Origin: Propionibacteriaceae bacterium
GTDB taxonomy: Bacteria; Actinomycetota; Actinomycetes; Propionibacteriales; Propionibacteriaceae
NCBI GenBank assembly: GCA_030528545.1
Contig: JAUMYR010000010.1
Coordinates: forward strand, 14,575 to 39,713
Direction: 5' to 3'
Length of the DNA stretch: 25,139 bases
The position numbers and the translations under genes were made by a program. Below the pieces are notes generated by a model. The model was not told the DNA's origin. It saw nothing but the letters and a program-made list of their open reading frames with translations, and did not search any database. The first letter of the stretch is position 1. Each line of letters opens with the position of its first letter. This document shows, piece by piece, positions 16,188 through 23,332 of the stretch.

Positions 16188-17769
16188 GGCGGCGGGCCGT
16201 GCCGAATAGGCCGCGCACGATCTCCCTGGTGGCGGAGTTCAGCAGCTGCTTGAACACCCGCGACCCGGCCACCTGTTCCACCAGCCCCGGTTCGGGACGC
16301 GGGGCCCGGGCCCGCGGGGCCGAGGCCTCAGCTTTGGCTTCGGCTTTCGCCCTGGCCGCCGCCTCCGCTTCGGCCTTCTTCGCGGCTTCGGCCTCGGCCG
16401 CGGCCTGGGCACCGGCTTCGAGTTTGCGGGTGAGCATCTCGTAGGCCGAGTCCCGGTCGATCTGGGCACCATATTTGCCCATCAGGGCCGACTGGGCGAC
16501 TCCGGGACGCAAGGATTCTTCGGGGATCGGGCCCATCTGTGAGTGCGGGGCGAACATCCTCGTCCAGGCCACCGGGGTCGGGGCGCCCTTGGGGTTCATC
16601 ACGGTCACGACCGCCTCGCCGATGCCGAGCTGTTGCAGCACCTCGCCGAGGTCGTAGCCGCTCATCGGATAGGTCGACACGGTCGCTTTGAGGGCTTTGG
16701 CGTCGTTCGGGGTGTGCGCCCGCAACTGGTGCTGGACCCGGCTGCCGAGTTGGGCCAGCACCTCCTCGGGCACGTCCTTGGGGGTCTGGGTGACGAAGAA
16801 GACGCCAACGCCTTTGCTTCGGATCAGCCGTACCGTCTGGGCGATCGCGTCCAGGAAAGCCTTGGAGGCATCCTTGAACAGCAGGTGCGCCTCGTCGAAG
16901 AAGAACACCAGCTTCGGTTTGTCGGCGTCCCCGACCTCGGGCAGGGTCTGGAACAGCTCGGCCAGCAGCCACATCAGGAAGGTCGAGAACAGCGCCGGGC
17001 GGTCCTGGAGGTTCGGCAGTTCGAGCAGCGAGACGATGCCGCGCCCGTCGGGCATGACGCGCAGCAGGTCATCGGGGTCGAACTCCGGCTCACCGAAGAA
17101 CACGTCGGCGCCTTGTTCCTCGAGCGAGATCAGGCTGCGCAGGATCACCCCTACGGTCGCCGCGGACAGCCCGCCGATGCCCTTCAGCTCGGGCTTGCCC
17201 TCGTCCGAGACCAGGAATTGCAGCAGCATCCGCAGGTCTTTGAGGTCCAGCAGCGGCAGCCCGGCCCGGTCGGCGTAGTAGAAGACTAGGCCCAGGGAGG
17301 ATTCCTGCACCGAGTTGAGGCCGAGCACCTTGCTCAACAGGATCGGCCCGAAACTCGTCATGGTCGCCCGGACCGGCACGCCGACGCCCTGCCCGCCGAG
17401 CGCGAAGAACTCCACGGGGCAGGCCTGCGGGGTCCACTCCTGCCCGATCTTGTCGGTGCGGGCCTGAAGCTTCTCGCTCGGTGTTCCCGGGGCCGCGATT
17501 CCCGACAGGTCTCCCTTGATATCGGCGGCGAACACCGGGACCCCGGCCCGGCTCAGTTGTTCGGCCATCACCTGCAGCGTGATGGTTTTACCGGTGCCGG
17601 TGGCACCTGCGACCAGACCGTGCCGGTTGAACATCTGCACCGGCATGCGCACGGGGATGTCCTTGACCGGCTGGTCCTGCTCCATCAGCACACCGAGCTG
17701 GATAGCTGGCGCGTCGAAGGTGTATCCCTGGCGGATGGCGTCGAGCTGTGCTTGGTCCATGGTCGCCAT
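16180..17769 (-). CDS. HerA-like ATPase, DUF853 family (YjgR-type)
   Basis: The 529-aa product has Walker A GATGTGKT (55-62) in HGLVAGATGTGKT, FAADIKGDLSGIA after it, and Walker B KLVFFFDEAHLLF with Asp292-Glu293. Sensor-like VGVFFVTQTPKDVP follows. This is the HerA/FtsK-type RecA fold of DUF853; relatives are hexameric ATPases, and bona fide HerA translocates DNA with the nuclease NurA. No nurA-like gene is adjacent, and the physiological role of the family is unclear. Residues about 440-490 are an Ala/Glu/Lys-rich low-complexity helix, then a basic C-terminus. The start could be 17769 or the ATG three codons later. It is a single-gene unit divergent from the next gene. Confidence 0.85.
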   Translation of the reverse strand: MATMDQAQLDAIRQGYTFDAPAIQLGVLMEQDQPVKDIPVRMPVQMFNRHGLVAGATGTGKTITLQVMAEQLSRAGVPVFAADIKGDLSGIAAPGTPSEKLQARTDKIGQEWTPQACPVEFFALGGQGVGVPVRATMTSFGPILLSKVLGLNSVQESSLGLVFYYADRAGLPLLDLKDLRMLLQFLVSDEGKPELKGIGGLSAATVGVILRSLISLEEQGADVFFGEPEFDPDDLLRVMPDGRGIVSLLELPNLQDRPALFSTFLMWLLAELFQTLPEVGDADKPKLVFFFDEAHLLFKDASKAFLDAIAQTVRLIRSKGVGVFFVTQTPKDVPEEVLAQLGSRVQHQLRAHTPNDAKALKATVSTYPMSGYDLGEVLQQLGIGEAVVTVMNPKGAPTPVAWTRMFAPHSQMGPIPEESLRPGVAQSALMGKYGAQIDRDSAYEMLTRKLEAGAQAAAEAEAAKKAEAEAAARAKAEAKAEASAPRARAPRPEPGLVEQVAGSRVFKQLLNSATREIVRGLFGTARRRR

Positions 17770-17826
17770 ACTCGCACAGCTTGGGCGTCGCCGCAGCGTT
17801 GAAGCCGGCCTTCTCCCCAGTCACGT

Positions 17827-17832
17827 TAGAAT
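17827..17832 (+). promoter_or_regulatory. -10 box of the small ParB-motif gene, leaderless
   Basis: TAGAAT (5 of 6 to consensus), six bases, then the GTG start at 17839. No -35 at a normal distance is clear. Confidence 0.45.
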
Positions 17833-17838
17833 GGTCGG

Positions 17839-18126
17839 GTGATCTTCAAACGCGTGGGTGATTCTCGGCCATACCCCGAGCACGGCTACCAGCAGTGGGC
17901 TGCCATCCCCCCACAGCAGGTTCGCTTGGACGAACTCGTGACGACCAAGCGGATGCTCGACCTGGAGGCCCTGCTGGAAGAGGATTCGACGTTCTTCGGC
18001 GATCTGTTTGCCCACGTGGTGCTGTGGCGCGGAGAGTTGTATCTGGAGGATGGCTTGCACCGCGCGCTGAGAGCCGCGTTGCAGCAGCGACAGACCCTGC
18101 ACGCCCGGGTCCTTGAGCTGAAGTAG
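17839..18126 (+). CDS. Small conserved protein with ParB-like motif
   Basis: The 95-aa product has VRLDELVTTKRMLDLEALL in the middle and YLEDGLHRALRAALQQ near the C-terminus, resembling the D-G-x-H-R loop of ParB/sulfiredoxin-type domains. Such short proteins are conserved in Actinomycetota beside LytR_C genes, and some database entries label similar ones as VapB-like antitoxins. No toxin partner is adjacent, so I would not adopt that name. The start is GTG, with TAGAAT six bases upstream. The LytR_C gene follows after 14 bp, so they are probably co-transcribed. Confidence 0.7.
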   Translation: MIFKRVGDSRPYPEHGYQQWAAIPPQQVRLDELVTTKRMLDLEALLEEDSTFFGDLFAHVVLWRGELYLEDGLHRALRAALQQRQTLHARVLELK

Positions 18127-18140
18127 GCAGGGATATCAGG

Positions 18141-18683
18141 GTGCAGCGAATCGATATGCGTCTGATCTTGACGCCCGTCACACTCATCGCGCTGTGCGGT
18201 TTTCTTGCCTTCGGGGCGTGGTGGGGCTATCAGCAGATCAGCGCTCCGCTGCCGGGCAAGCTTCCCACGCCGTGCGTGAGCACGTCGGTGACGGAGTTGT
18301 CCAGTTCCCAGGTGGTCGTGCGCGTCCTCAACGGCGGTTATACCACCGGGCTAGGAACCAAGGTCAGCAAGGAACTGTCCGGCTATGGGTTCATCATCTC
18401 GGGCACCGGGAACACCCAGGAACGGGTGAAGAAGACCATCATCGTCGCCGGTTCGGAAACCGCCCCCGAGGCCCAGCTGGTGCTGGGTTTCTTCAAGGAG
18501 GCCACGATCCGCGTCGACAAGGACCGCGCCATCGACGCCCACGTCGATGTCCTCGTCGGTTCCGAATACGCCGGAACCAACCCCGAGGCGCCCAAAGCCA
18601 TCGCGGTCAGCGGCCAGGTGTGCATCGCGGTTCCCCCCGCCGGGGCGAATACCGCCACGCCGAACCCGACCCCCTCCGGCTGA
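18141..18683 (+). CDS. LytR_C-domain membrane-anchored protein
   Basis: The 180-aa product has a short cytosolic N-terminus, one membrane segment (about residues 9-32, LTPVTLIALCGFLAFGAWWG) and an extracellular LytR_C domain: VVVRVLNGGYTTGLGTKVSKEL and QLVLGFFKEATI are the typical repeats of the fold. The C-terminus is Pro/Thr-rich. LytR_C domains occur at the end of LytR-CpsA-Psr cell-wall ligases, but here the catalytic LCP domain is absent. A role at the cell envelope is likely; the exact function is unknown. The start is GTG at 18141, 14 bp after the preceding gene. Cys45 and Cys146 could pair outside the cell. Confidence 0.82.
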   Translation: MQRIDMRLILTPVTLIALCGFLAFGAWWGYQQISAPLPGKLPTPCVSTSVTELSSSQVVVRVLNGGYTTGLGTKVSKELSGYGFIISGTGNTQERVKKTIIVAGSETAPEAQLVLGFFKEATIRVDKDRAIDAHVDVLVGSEYAGTNPEAPKAIAVSGQVCIAVPPAGANTATPNPTPSG

Positions 18684-18836
18684 GCCTCCTCCCAGCGTCA
18701 TGAACGGGCTCGCGTCCCAACACACCACTGGTCAGCGCTGCGGTGCACCAGAGCATCTGTGCTACCCAAAATCTCCTTCAAAGCCTGCTCGCAGGGGTAC
18801 TATCAGCGAAGCTAGAGCCCACGGGATCCGACCGTA
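18684..18836. other. Gap before repeat copy 1
   Basis: No gene is visible. A small perfect palindrome, CCTGC-TC-GCAGG, lies at 18784-18795, followed by TACTAT at 18798-18803, a possible but weak -10 for transcription into repeat copy 1. Confidence 0.3.
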
Positions 18837-18847
18837 GATTCCGGATG

Positions 18848-18884
18848 CGTATGTCTGGTTGAGCAGTCAGCTCACCGGCATACG
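18848..18884 (+). ncRNA. Leader hairpin of repeat copy 1
   Basis: CGTATG, CTGG and TGAGC on the 5' side pair with GCTCA, CCGG and CATACG on the 3' side, with two single-T bulges and an AGTCA loop: 15 bp in all. It ends immediately before the ribosome-binding site of the five-codon frame. The second position of CTGG differs from copy 2 (CCGG) but still pairs as U-G. Confidence 0.6.
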
Positions 18885-18897
18885 AAAGGGGCCCACA

Positions 18898-18915
18898 ATG
18901 TGGATCTACTTCTAA
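18898..18915 (+). CDS. Five-codon mini-ORF MWIYF, copy 1
   Basis: ATG TGG ATC TAC TTC TAA follows AAAGGGG with a six-base gap, an excellent ribosome-binding context. It contains Trp, Tyr and Phe, each once. It sits between a leader hairpin and a terminator-like hairpin, the layout of a leader peptide, but no structural gene follows on this strand. Whether it is translated is unknown. Confidence 0.4.
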   Translation: MWIYF

Positions 18916-18953
18916 CCAGCACACCGAGTTCTCAACAGTAACCGGGAATCCAA

Positions 18954-18987
18954 GGGGTCGGCGCCTCACCGCGCCGGCCCCTAATTC
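18954..18987 (+). terminator. Terminator-like hairpin of repeat copy 1
   Basis: GGGGTCGGCGC pairs with GCGCCGGCCCC (11 bp, one G-U) around a six-base loop, followed by TAATTC. The stem is strong and the T-tract poor. Confidence 0.55.
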
Positions 18988-18993
18988 CTGTCA

Positions 18994-19242
18994 CGACTCA
19001 CTTCCCATTCCCAGCGCGAACTAGGTCACCACGACACGTATCGCGCGATCCCACAGGCATACGCTCAACAGCCCCACAGACAACCCCGAAACCCCAAAAC
19101 ACTCACCCAAAGCCACACCACGAAACTCCCCCGGCACGAAGCTTTAGCCTGCATCGGGCTCGATCCCTGACAACTCACCGGACTGCCGGAACACCTCACC
19201 GCCTGGGCCACACTCACCGAGCCAGGTCACGGCTCACCCACC
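18994..19242. other. Spacer between the two repeat copies
   Basis: No intact gene. One frame near 19170-19245 (QLTGLPEHLTAWATLTEPG) has a protein-like look and may be a short remnant of a lost gene, but it has no start and is too short to name. Confidence 0.3.
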
Positions 19243-19253
19243 GATTCCGGATG

Positions 19254-19290
19254 CGTATGTCCGGTTGAGCAGTCAGCTCACCGGCATACG
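19254..19290 (+). ncRNA. Leader hairpin of repeat copy 2
   Basis: Same bulged 15-bp hairpin as in copy 1, here with CCGG fully Watson-Crick paired to CCGG. Loop AGTCA. Confidence 0.6.
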
Positions 19291-19303
19291 AAAGGAGCCC
19301 ACA

Positions 19304-19321
19304 ATGTGGATCTACTTCTAA
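19304..19321 (+). CDS. Five-codon mini-ORF MWIYF, copy 2
   Basis: Identical to copy 1 at the base level. The upstream AAAGGAG is, if anything, a better ribosome-binding site. No gene follows on the plus strand before the convergent gene. Confidence 0.4.
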   Translation: MWIYF

Positions 19322-19359
19322 CCAGCACACCGAGTTCTCAACAGTAACCGGGAATCCAA

Positions 19360-19393
19360 GGGGTCGGCGCCTCACCGCGCCGGCCCCTAATTC
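19360..19393. terminator. Terminator-like hairpin of repeat copy 2
   Basis: 11-bp GC stem with a six-base loop as in copy 1. It lies just downstream of the 451-aa minus-strand gene's stop and could also end that transcript. Confidence 0.5.
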
Positions 19394-19396
19394 CTG

Positions 19397-20752
19397 TCAT
19401 GAACCGTCATGGCGCTGGGCCACCAGGATCGTCTCGGCAACGGTCACCCCTTCGGTCCAGTTCCCCAGCTCGGACTGGGAGAGCTCGAGCAGGTCGCGGG
19501 TGGCGGCCAGCTCCGCCCGGCGACCGGCCATCCTCCACAGGTCCAGCGCCCGCTCCAGGCAGTCCTGGACGCTGTCGAGCAGTTCTCCGCCGGTTGGGAG
19601 GTTACGCAACCGCAGAGCGCACACGGCGCGTGCGCACCACCGCTCAGCCGCCGCCACCCGGGGGTCCATCATCGGCTCGGGGATGGCCCCGCGGACCCTC
19701 ACGTCGAGGCGGGCACCGTCCTCGCTCAGCCGACGCAGCAGTTCCACCTGCTCCGGGACCATCGCCGCTTTGCCGCTCCATTCCTGGCACTCGGCGTCGG
19801 GGGTGAGTTCTCCCGTCGCCAGCGGCATCGACCATCCCGTGCTGATCACGTCGAAGAACATGCCATCTGGAGAGGTTGGGGCCTCCCCCAGAAGCCGGAA
19901 GGCCCCAGCGGTTCCCTCCACCTTCGTCGTCACCGCACCCTCGGTGTCTTCCAGCGATACTCGCCAGCGGACATTGCCCTCGCGGCGAGACATGAGGCCC
20001 AAGGGGACGTCGCGCCAGCTCACCGTCGAGCTTCCGCTTAGATGAGAGAAGCCCGCGGCAAGCGCCAGGTCAGGACGCAACTGGCTCATCCAGTCGAAGG
20101 AACTCACCGGGACAGCGGAGCGCCCGCCTTCACCTTCCAGGCAGCGCAACCACCCGGTGGCCGTATCCCTCTCCTCGCTGGCCCACGCGGATTCGGTTGC
20201 CAAGACGTCGAGAGCCTTGACGATCAGGGCCTCGATCGCGGGCTGTTCCATAGCCGCGCGCACGGCACCGGGCCGGGCCATGAGCGCACCGAGCAGTCCA
20301 TGGAGTTCTTCGGTCCAGTCCTCATCGGTCTCGATGATTCCTCGGAGCTCGGCCAGCAGGGTCAGTTCCTCCAGGAGCAGCAGCGATGGGTCTAGGGGGA
20401 ATGCCGTGTTCTGCTGGCACCACCGGACCTCGGCAAGCCGGATCAGCGTCGCCAGCGACGGCTCTTTCACGGCCGTGCAGGAGACCACGTCGAGGCCTTC
20501 CTGGAGGCTGCGATTCAGCACCTCGTCGGCCACTGCCTTGCCATATAGCTGCTCCACGACGGGAACGGCGATACCGGGGTCGGCGACCAGGCAGGATGGC
20601 AGGAGGTCGGGACGAGAGGGATCGAAGTCGAGGACCGCACCCAAGATGTTGAGCGTTATGGCGCCGGCCGGGGCCACCGGCTCTTCTCCGATCATGACGG
20701 CACCGAATCCGATGTTGCGGATCGGGACCTCGAGAGGCTTGTCGGTCGTCAT
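19397..20752 (-). CDS. Uncharacterised protein, 451 aa, island gene
   Basis: No family is recognised. The predicted product is soluble, acidic and without a signal peptide. Residues 1-60 look beta-rich; 95-210 look helical with many Leu/Glu; 215-345 again look beta-rich (VRWRVSLEDTEGAVTTKVEG, then MFFDVISTGWSMPLA); the C-terminal 100 residues are helical, with a TPR-like look (AAERWCARAVCALRL, LERALDLWRMAGRRAELAATRDLL). The start ATG at 20752 overlaps the upstream gene's end by ATGA, so the two are translated together. The stop codon is the last triplet of repeat copy 2. It probably works with the 453-aa protein; scaffold or sensor roles would be guesses. Confidence 0.65.
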   Translation of the reverse strand: MTTDKPLEVPIRNIGFGAVMIGEEPVAPAGAITLNILGAVLDFDPSRPDLLPSCLVADPGIAVPVVEQLYGKAVADEVLNRSLQEGLDVVSCTAVKEPSLATLIRLAEVRWCQQNTAFPLDPSLLLLEELTLLAELRGIIETDEDWTEELHGLLGALMARPGAVRAAMEQPAIEALIVKALDVLATESAWASEERDTATGWLRCLEGEGGRSAVPVSSFDWMSQLRPDLALAAGFSHLSGSSTVSWRDVPLGLMSRREGNVRWRVSLEDTEGAVTTKVEGTAGAFRLLGEAPTSPDGMFFDVISTGWSMPLATGELTPDAECQEWSGKAAMVPEQVELLRRLSEDGARLDVRVRGAIPEPMMDPRVAAAERWCARAVCALRLRNLPTGGELLDSVQDCLERALDLWRMAGRRAELAATRDLLELSQSELGNWTEGVTVAETILVAQRHDGS

Positions 20753-22110
20753 GATTCTTCCTTTGGAATGAGTTTCAATATTAAATCTAGTTCTGGGAGC
20801 TGGAGCTCATCGGCTGCTTGGCGATATTTCTCCAAGGACTCGGGATCGCCGTTGACCAGACCGGTCACAACCTCCCGGTGTTTGCTGAACCAGGCCCACG
20901 CGCGGTTCAAGACATCGGGTGCGAGTGCGGGGGGCGGGGGTTTCGGGGCGGCCTTGCGAGTGAGATTCGGCAGTTTCAAGCGGCTTTCCCGCTTGCGGTG
21001 TTCCTCTCCGGAAGGGATTCCTTTGAATACCGCTAAGGTGACGATCTTGGCTCCCTCTGCCGCGCCGATGGGTCGGCTCCTGCGGTCATGTTTGAAACAG
21101 TCCATCCAGGCCCGCCTCATCGCGTGCTGGTGGGCGTAGTCCATCATGTCGTTGGCCAGCAGATACCTTCCCTGGTTCTGGTGGCAAAAGGTCCGGATCA
21201 TGGCCTCGGCCATGGCGACCAGATTCTGATTCACAGGAAGGCCCCGCCATGATTCGGTGTCATAGTCTCCAGAGAGGGGGCCTTGTGCTTGCCGCCAGGA
21301 ACGGTCCTCGTCGAGGAAAGGGTGTTGTCCGCGTTGAGTCAATGAGGTCGGCCCCTGTTGCAATCCGCATAGGAGGCTGTACAGCAGCACCAGAGCGGAA
21401 TCTTCTATCAGCCCTAGACGGCCACAGGCACGAAGCACCTCAGCGCGAGCGATATCGTCGCCTTCCCCGGGCACGGATACGTCTCTGGCGGCGATACGGA
21501 ATCGGGAATAGATGGACCGGGACAGTGCCTCCCAGGTGTTCTCGCGTTGGGTTCTCAGCAGGGGTGGGCGTTCGTCGGCCCCTAGCAGGACCCGGCTGTA
21601 GGGGTGAGCCTCTAGATGGGCCTCTCCCTGATTCGCCCAGGATTCGTCGTAGAGATCCTGGAATTGGCCGAATTGCTCCCGGCTGAGCAGCCTGTCCCGC
21701 GACGGGGAATTGGCGACATAGGTGCTCGCGACCGCCTCAAGTTCCATCTCGGTGAGTGGCTGTTCGTCGAGTCTGCCTTTGGCCACCGCGCGTAGGAGAC
21801 GATCGGCGAGGTCCCCGGCGGTGACCGAAGCCCGGAGTTGCCGGGCCTTGTTCCCGGCGCGGTCGGTGACCTTGCGCACGAGCCTGAGGTCGTCGAGGAT
21901 CTGCTCCTCGTATTCGACCAGCCACGCTCGGAGGCGGCGTTCATCGCGTTCCTTGGCCAGGGTTTCGGGAAAAGCGTTCCGGTACAGCGGCGCGAGCAGC
22001 CTTCTCGTCGCTAGCTGAGCGCTAACCCCGCCTCCCCGGGGCGCGAGCTCACGCCAGTCCTCAAGCTGCTCCAGCCATGCGTGATACACCTGAGACAGTC
22101 TCGTGGTCAT
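20749..22110 (-). CDS. Uncharacterised protein, 453 aa, island gene
   Basis: No family is recognised. The product looks almost wholly helical and charged, with no membrane segments. It has Arg/Glu-rich helices at the N-terminus (AKERDERRLRAWLVEYEEQILDD), a middle part ending in QGRYLLANDMMDYAHQHAMRRAW, and a Pro-rich linker (APKPPPPALAP) before a final helical domain of about 60 residues. I chose the ATG at 22110: AGGAGG lies eight bases upstream, whereas the GTG at 22119 overlaps that site. It is the first gene of the minus-strand pair and divergent from the HTH-like gene, with a 135-bp shared upstream region. Confidence 0.65.
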   Translation of the reverse strand: MTTRLSQVYHAWLEQLEDWRELAPRGGGVSAQLATRRLLAPLYRNAFPETLAKERDERRLRAWLVEYEEQILDDLRLVRKVTDRAGNKARQLRASVTAGDLADRLLRAVAKGRLDEQPLTEMELEAVASTYVANSPSRDRLLSREQFGQFQDLYDESWANQGEAHLEAHPYSRVLLGADERPPLLRTQRENTWEALSRSIYSRFRIAARDVSVPGEGDDIARAEVLRACGRLGLIEDSALVLLYSLLCGLQQGPTSLTQRGQHPFLDEDRSWRQAQGPLSGDYDTESWRGLPVNQNLVAMAEAMIRTFCHQNQGRYLLANDMMDYAHQHAMRRAWMDCFKHDRRSRPIGAAEGAKIVTLAVFKGIPSGEEHRKRESRLKLPNLTRKAAPKPPPPALAPDVLNRAWAWFSKHREVVTGLVNGDPESLEKYRQAADELQLPELDLILKLIPKEES

Positions 22111-22184
22111 GGGTGTCACCTCCTACTCATCTACTTGACGGACAGCCTGGCTGCTCATTTCACATCCATCATCACCTCGGTTTA

Positions 22185-22213
22185 GTGACAGGGGATTATC
22201 CAACAGTTATGAT
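22185..22213 (+). promoter_or_regulatory. Promoter of the HTH-like gene
   Basis: GTGACA (22185-22190), a 17-bp spacer, then TATGAT (22208-22213): five of six matches in each box. Transcription would start near 22220, about 26 bases before the ATG at 22246, with a G-rich ribosome-binding site between. It lies in the divergent gap, so repression here could affect both operons. Confidence 0.6.
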
Positions 22214-22245
22214 CCACTACGTCGAGGTGGGGGGGCTGAATCTCT

Positions 22246-23223
22246 ATGGCAGGGCACTCAACAACTCCAGATGTGACGGCTTCCTTGGTGGCTGAGGTAG
22301 TGGCGCTGTGCCGCCGGGGGCTGAGACACGCCGACCCGCCGGAGAGCCCCGGATTGCGTCGGTTGCTGGGCATTCCGGAGGAGTTCAGCAGCGCGCAGGC
22401 CCTTCCGCTGCTCCGCGAGAGCATCATGGCCGCGACCATTACCCTGGCGGAGGAGGTGCGTCGAGTCTTCCAGATCTCGTCTGGGGCAGACCTGGGCTCC
22501 CCTCTGCCGCGCGAGAAGCGCCTGGAAACGGCGGCTCGGGCGGAGCGCATCTCCACTCGCACCGCGCGGCGCTGGAGCGAGGAGAAGGCGCCCCCGCAGA
22601 TCGTGGCTCACCTGCTCAGGTCCCAGGACCGTGGCGCCCATCACCCCAGCTTCGATATCACCCGGCTCCACGCTCGCCTGAATCTGAGTAGCTCCACCCC
22701 GATCTTGTGTCTAGAGCGCACCATCAGAGTCAGGACTCCGTGGATGGACCAGTTCTATGAGGAGATCTCTATACGCGACCCTAGGGAGGGGACACCGGTC
22801 TGGAGGGAACTGGATGGATGCGCCCTGGAAAAGGTCACCGATCTGGGCTCGGGCATGTGGGGCGCGAGCTTCACTTTTCCGCATCCCCTGCCGGTGGGGG
22901 CCACCCACACCTTCTCCACCTCGCTGAGATTCCCCAGCAGGAAGTGCCTTCTGCCCGAGTTCGCCTTCCGCCCTCACAGCACCACCCTGAATGCCCGCAT
23001 CGACATTTACTTCGGGAACCGGTTGCCTTCTCTCATTGAGATCTTCGAAACCACCGGCAGCCCCGGACAGGTGCCTTCGCCCCACGTCACCGGGGCGTTG
23101 ATTCCTCGCTGCCCAATGCAGCATTTCGAGTTCCCGGAGATTCAGCGAGGCTTAGGCGTCGGCGTGCGCTGGCTCTTCGAGGATCAGCGCCGGGCGAGGA
23201 TACCGGCTGGCGTGGCACCGTAA
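22246..23223 (+). CDS. Uncharacterised protein with HTH-like segment and beta-rich C-terminus, 325 aa
   Basis: Residues about 10-90 are helical (LRRLLGIPEEFSSAQALPLL, then AATITLAEEVRRVFQIS). Residues 91-112, KRLETAARAERISTRTARRWSE with one intervening pattern of AA...IS..TARR, look like a helix-turn-helix or a related helical recognition unit. The C-terminal 190 residues look like strands rich in aromatic residues (SGMWGASFTFPHP, RIDIYFGNRLPSLIEIFE, GLGVGVRWLF). No signal peptide. The arrangement suggests a sensor or regulator, but no named family is recognised. It leads the plus-strand island genes and has a good promoter directly upstream. Confidence 0.6.
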   Translation: MAGHSTTPDVTASLVAEVVALCRRGLRHADPPESPGLRRLLGIPEEFSSAQALPLLRESIMAATITLAEEVRRVFQISSGADLGSPLPREKRLETAARAERISTRTARRWSEEKAPPQIVAHLLRSQDRGAHHPSFDITRLHARLNLSSSTPILCLERTIRVRTPWMDQFYEEISIRDPREGTPVWRELDGCALEKVTDLGSGMWGASFTFPHPLPVGATHTFSTSLRFPSRKCLLPEFAFRPHSTTLNARIDIYFGNRLPSLIEIFETTGSPGQVPSPHVTGALIPRCPMQHFEFPEIQRGLGVGVRWLFEDQRRARIPAGVAP

Positions 23224-23332
23224 CTCTGACAGATCCGTGACAGTCTTCGTCAGAACCTTCACTTTTGGGAGCCGCCTGCCTCAAGCTTAGATCCATACCT
23301 GGGGATTGGGAGAGGGTCAGGAGGGGTCGTAG

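Larger units (their letters stand above)
18837..18993 (+). repeat. 157-bp direct repeat, copy 1 (structured RNA candidate)
   Basis: It matches 19243-19399 at 155 of 157 positions; the flanks share nothing, so the edges are sharp. Within it: GATTCCGG (18837-18844) can pair with CCGGGAATC (18942-18950) with one bulge. A bulged 15-bp hairpin spans 18848-18884. AAAGGGG at 18885-18891 precedes the five-codon frame at 18898-18915. An 11-bp GC hairpin closes the element. The ends are not inverted repeats, so a simple transposon-derived MITE is unlikely. Confidence 0.9.
19243..19399 (+). repeat. 157-bp direct repeat, copy 2 (structured RNA candidate)
   Basis: It differs from copy 1 only at 19262 (C for T, restoring a C-G pair in the hairpin) and at 19296 (A for G, giving AAAGGAG as ribosome-binding site). 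All helices and the five-codon frame are kept. Its last three bases are the stop codon of the convergent minus-strand 451-aa gene. No -10-like sequence precedes this copy. Confidence 0.9.

Noticed and set aside
19166..19182. Possible tRNA T-arm (GGG-CTCGAT-CCC)
   Set aside because: No acceptor, D or anticodon arms can be built around it.
18837..19399. Repeat pair as a MITE or insertion-sequence remnant
   Set aside because: Ends are not inverted repeats, no target duplication is seen, and the internal helices and ribosome-binding site are better explained by an RNA or peptide gene.
18837..19399. CRISPR array
   Set aside because: Only two units of 157 bp separated by 249 bp; no short regular repeats or cas genes.
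23229..23255. Inverted repeat TCTGAC/GTCAGA after the HTH-like gene
   Set aside because: Six-base arms with a long loop and no T-tract; too weak to call a terminator or operator.
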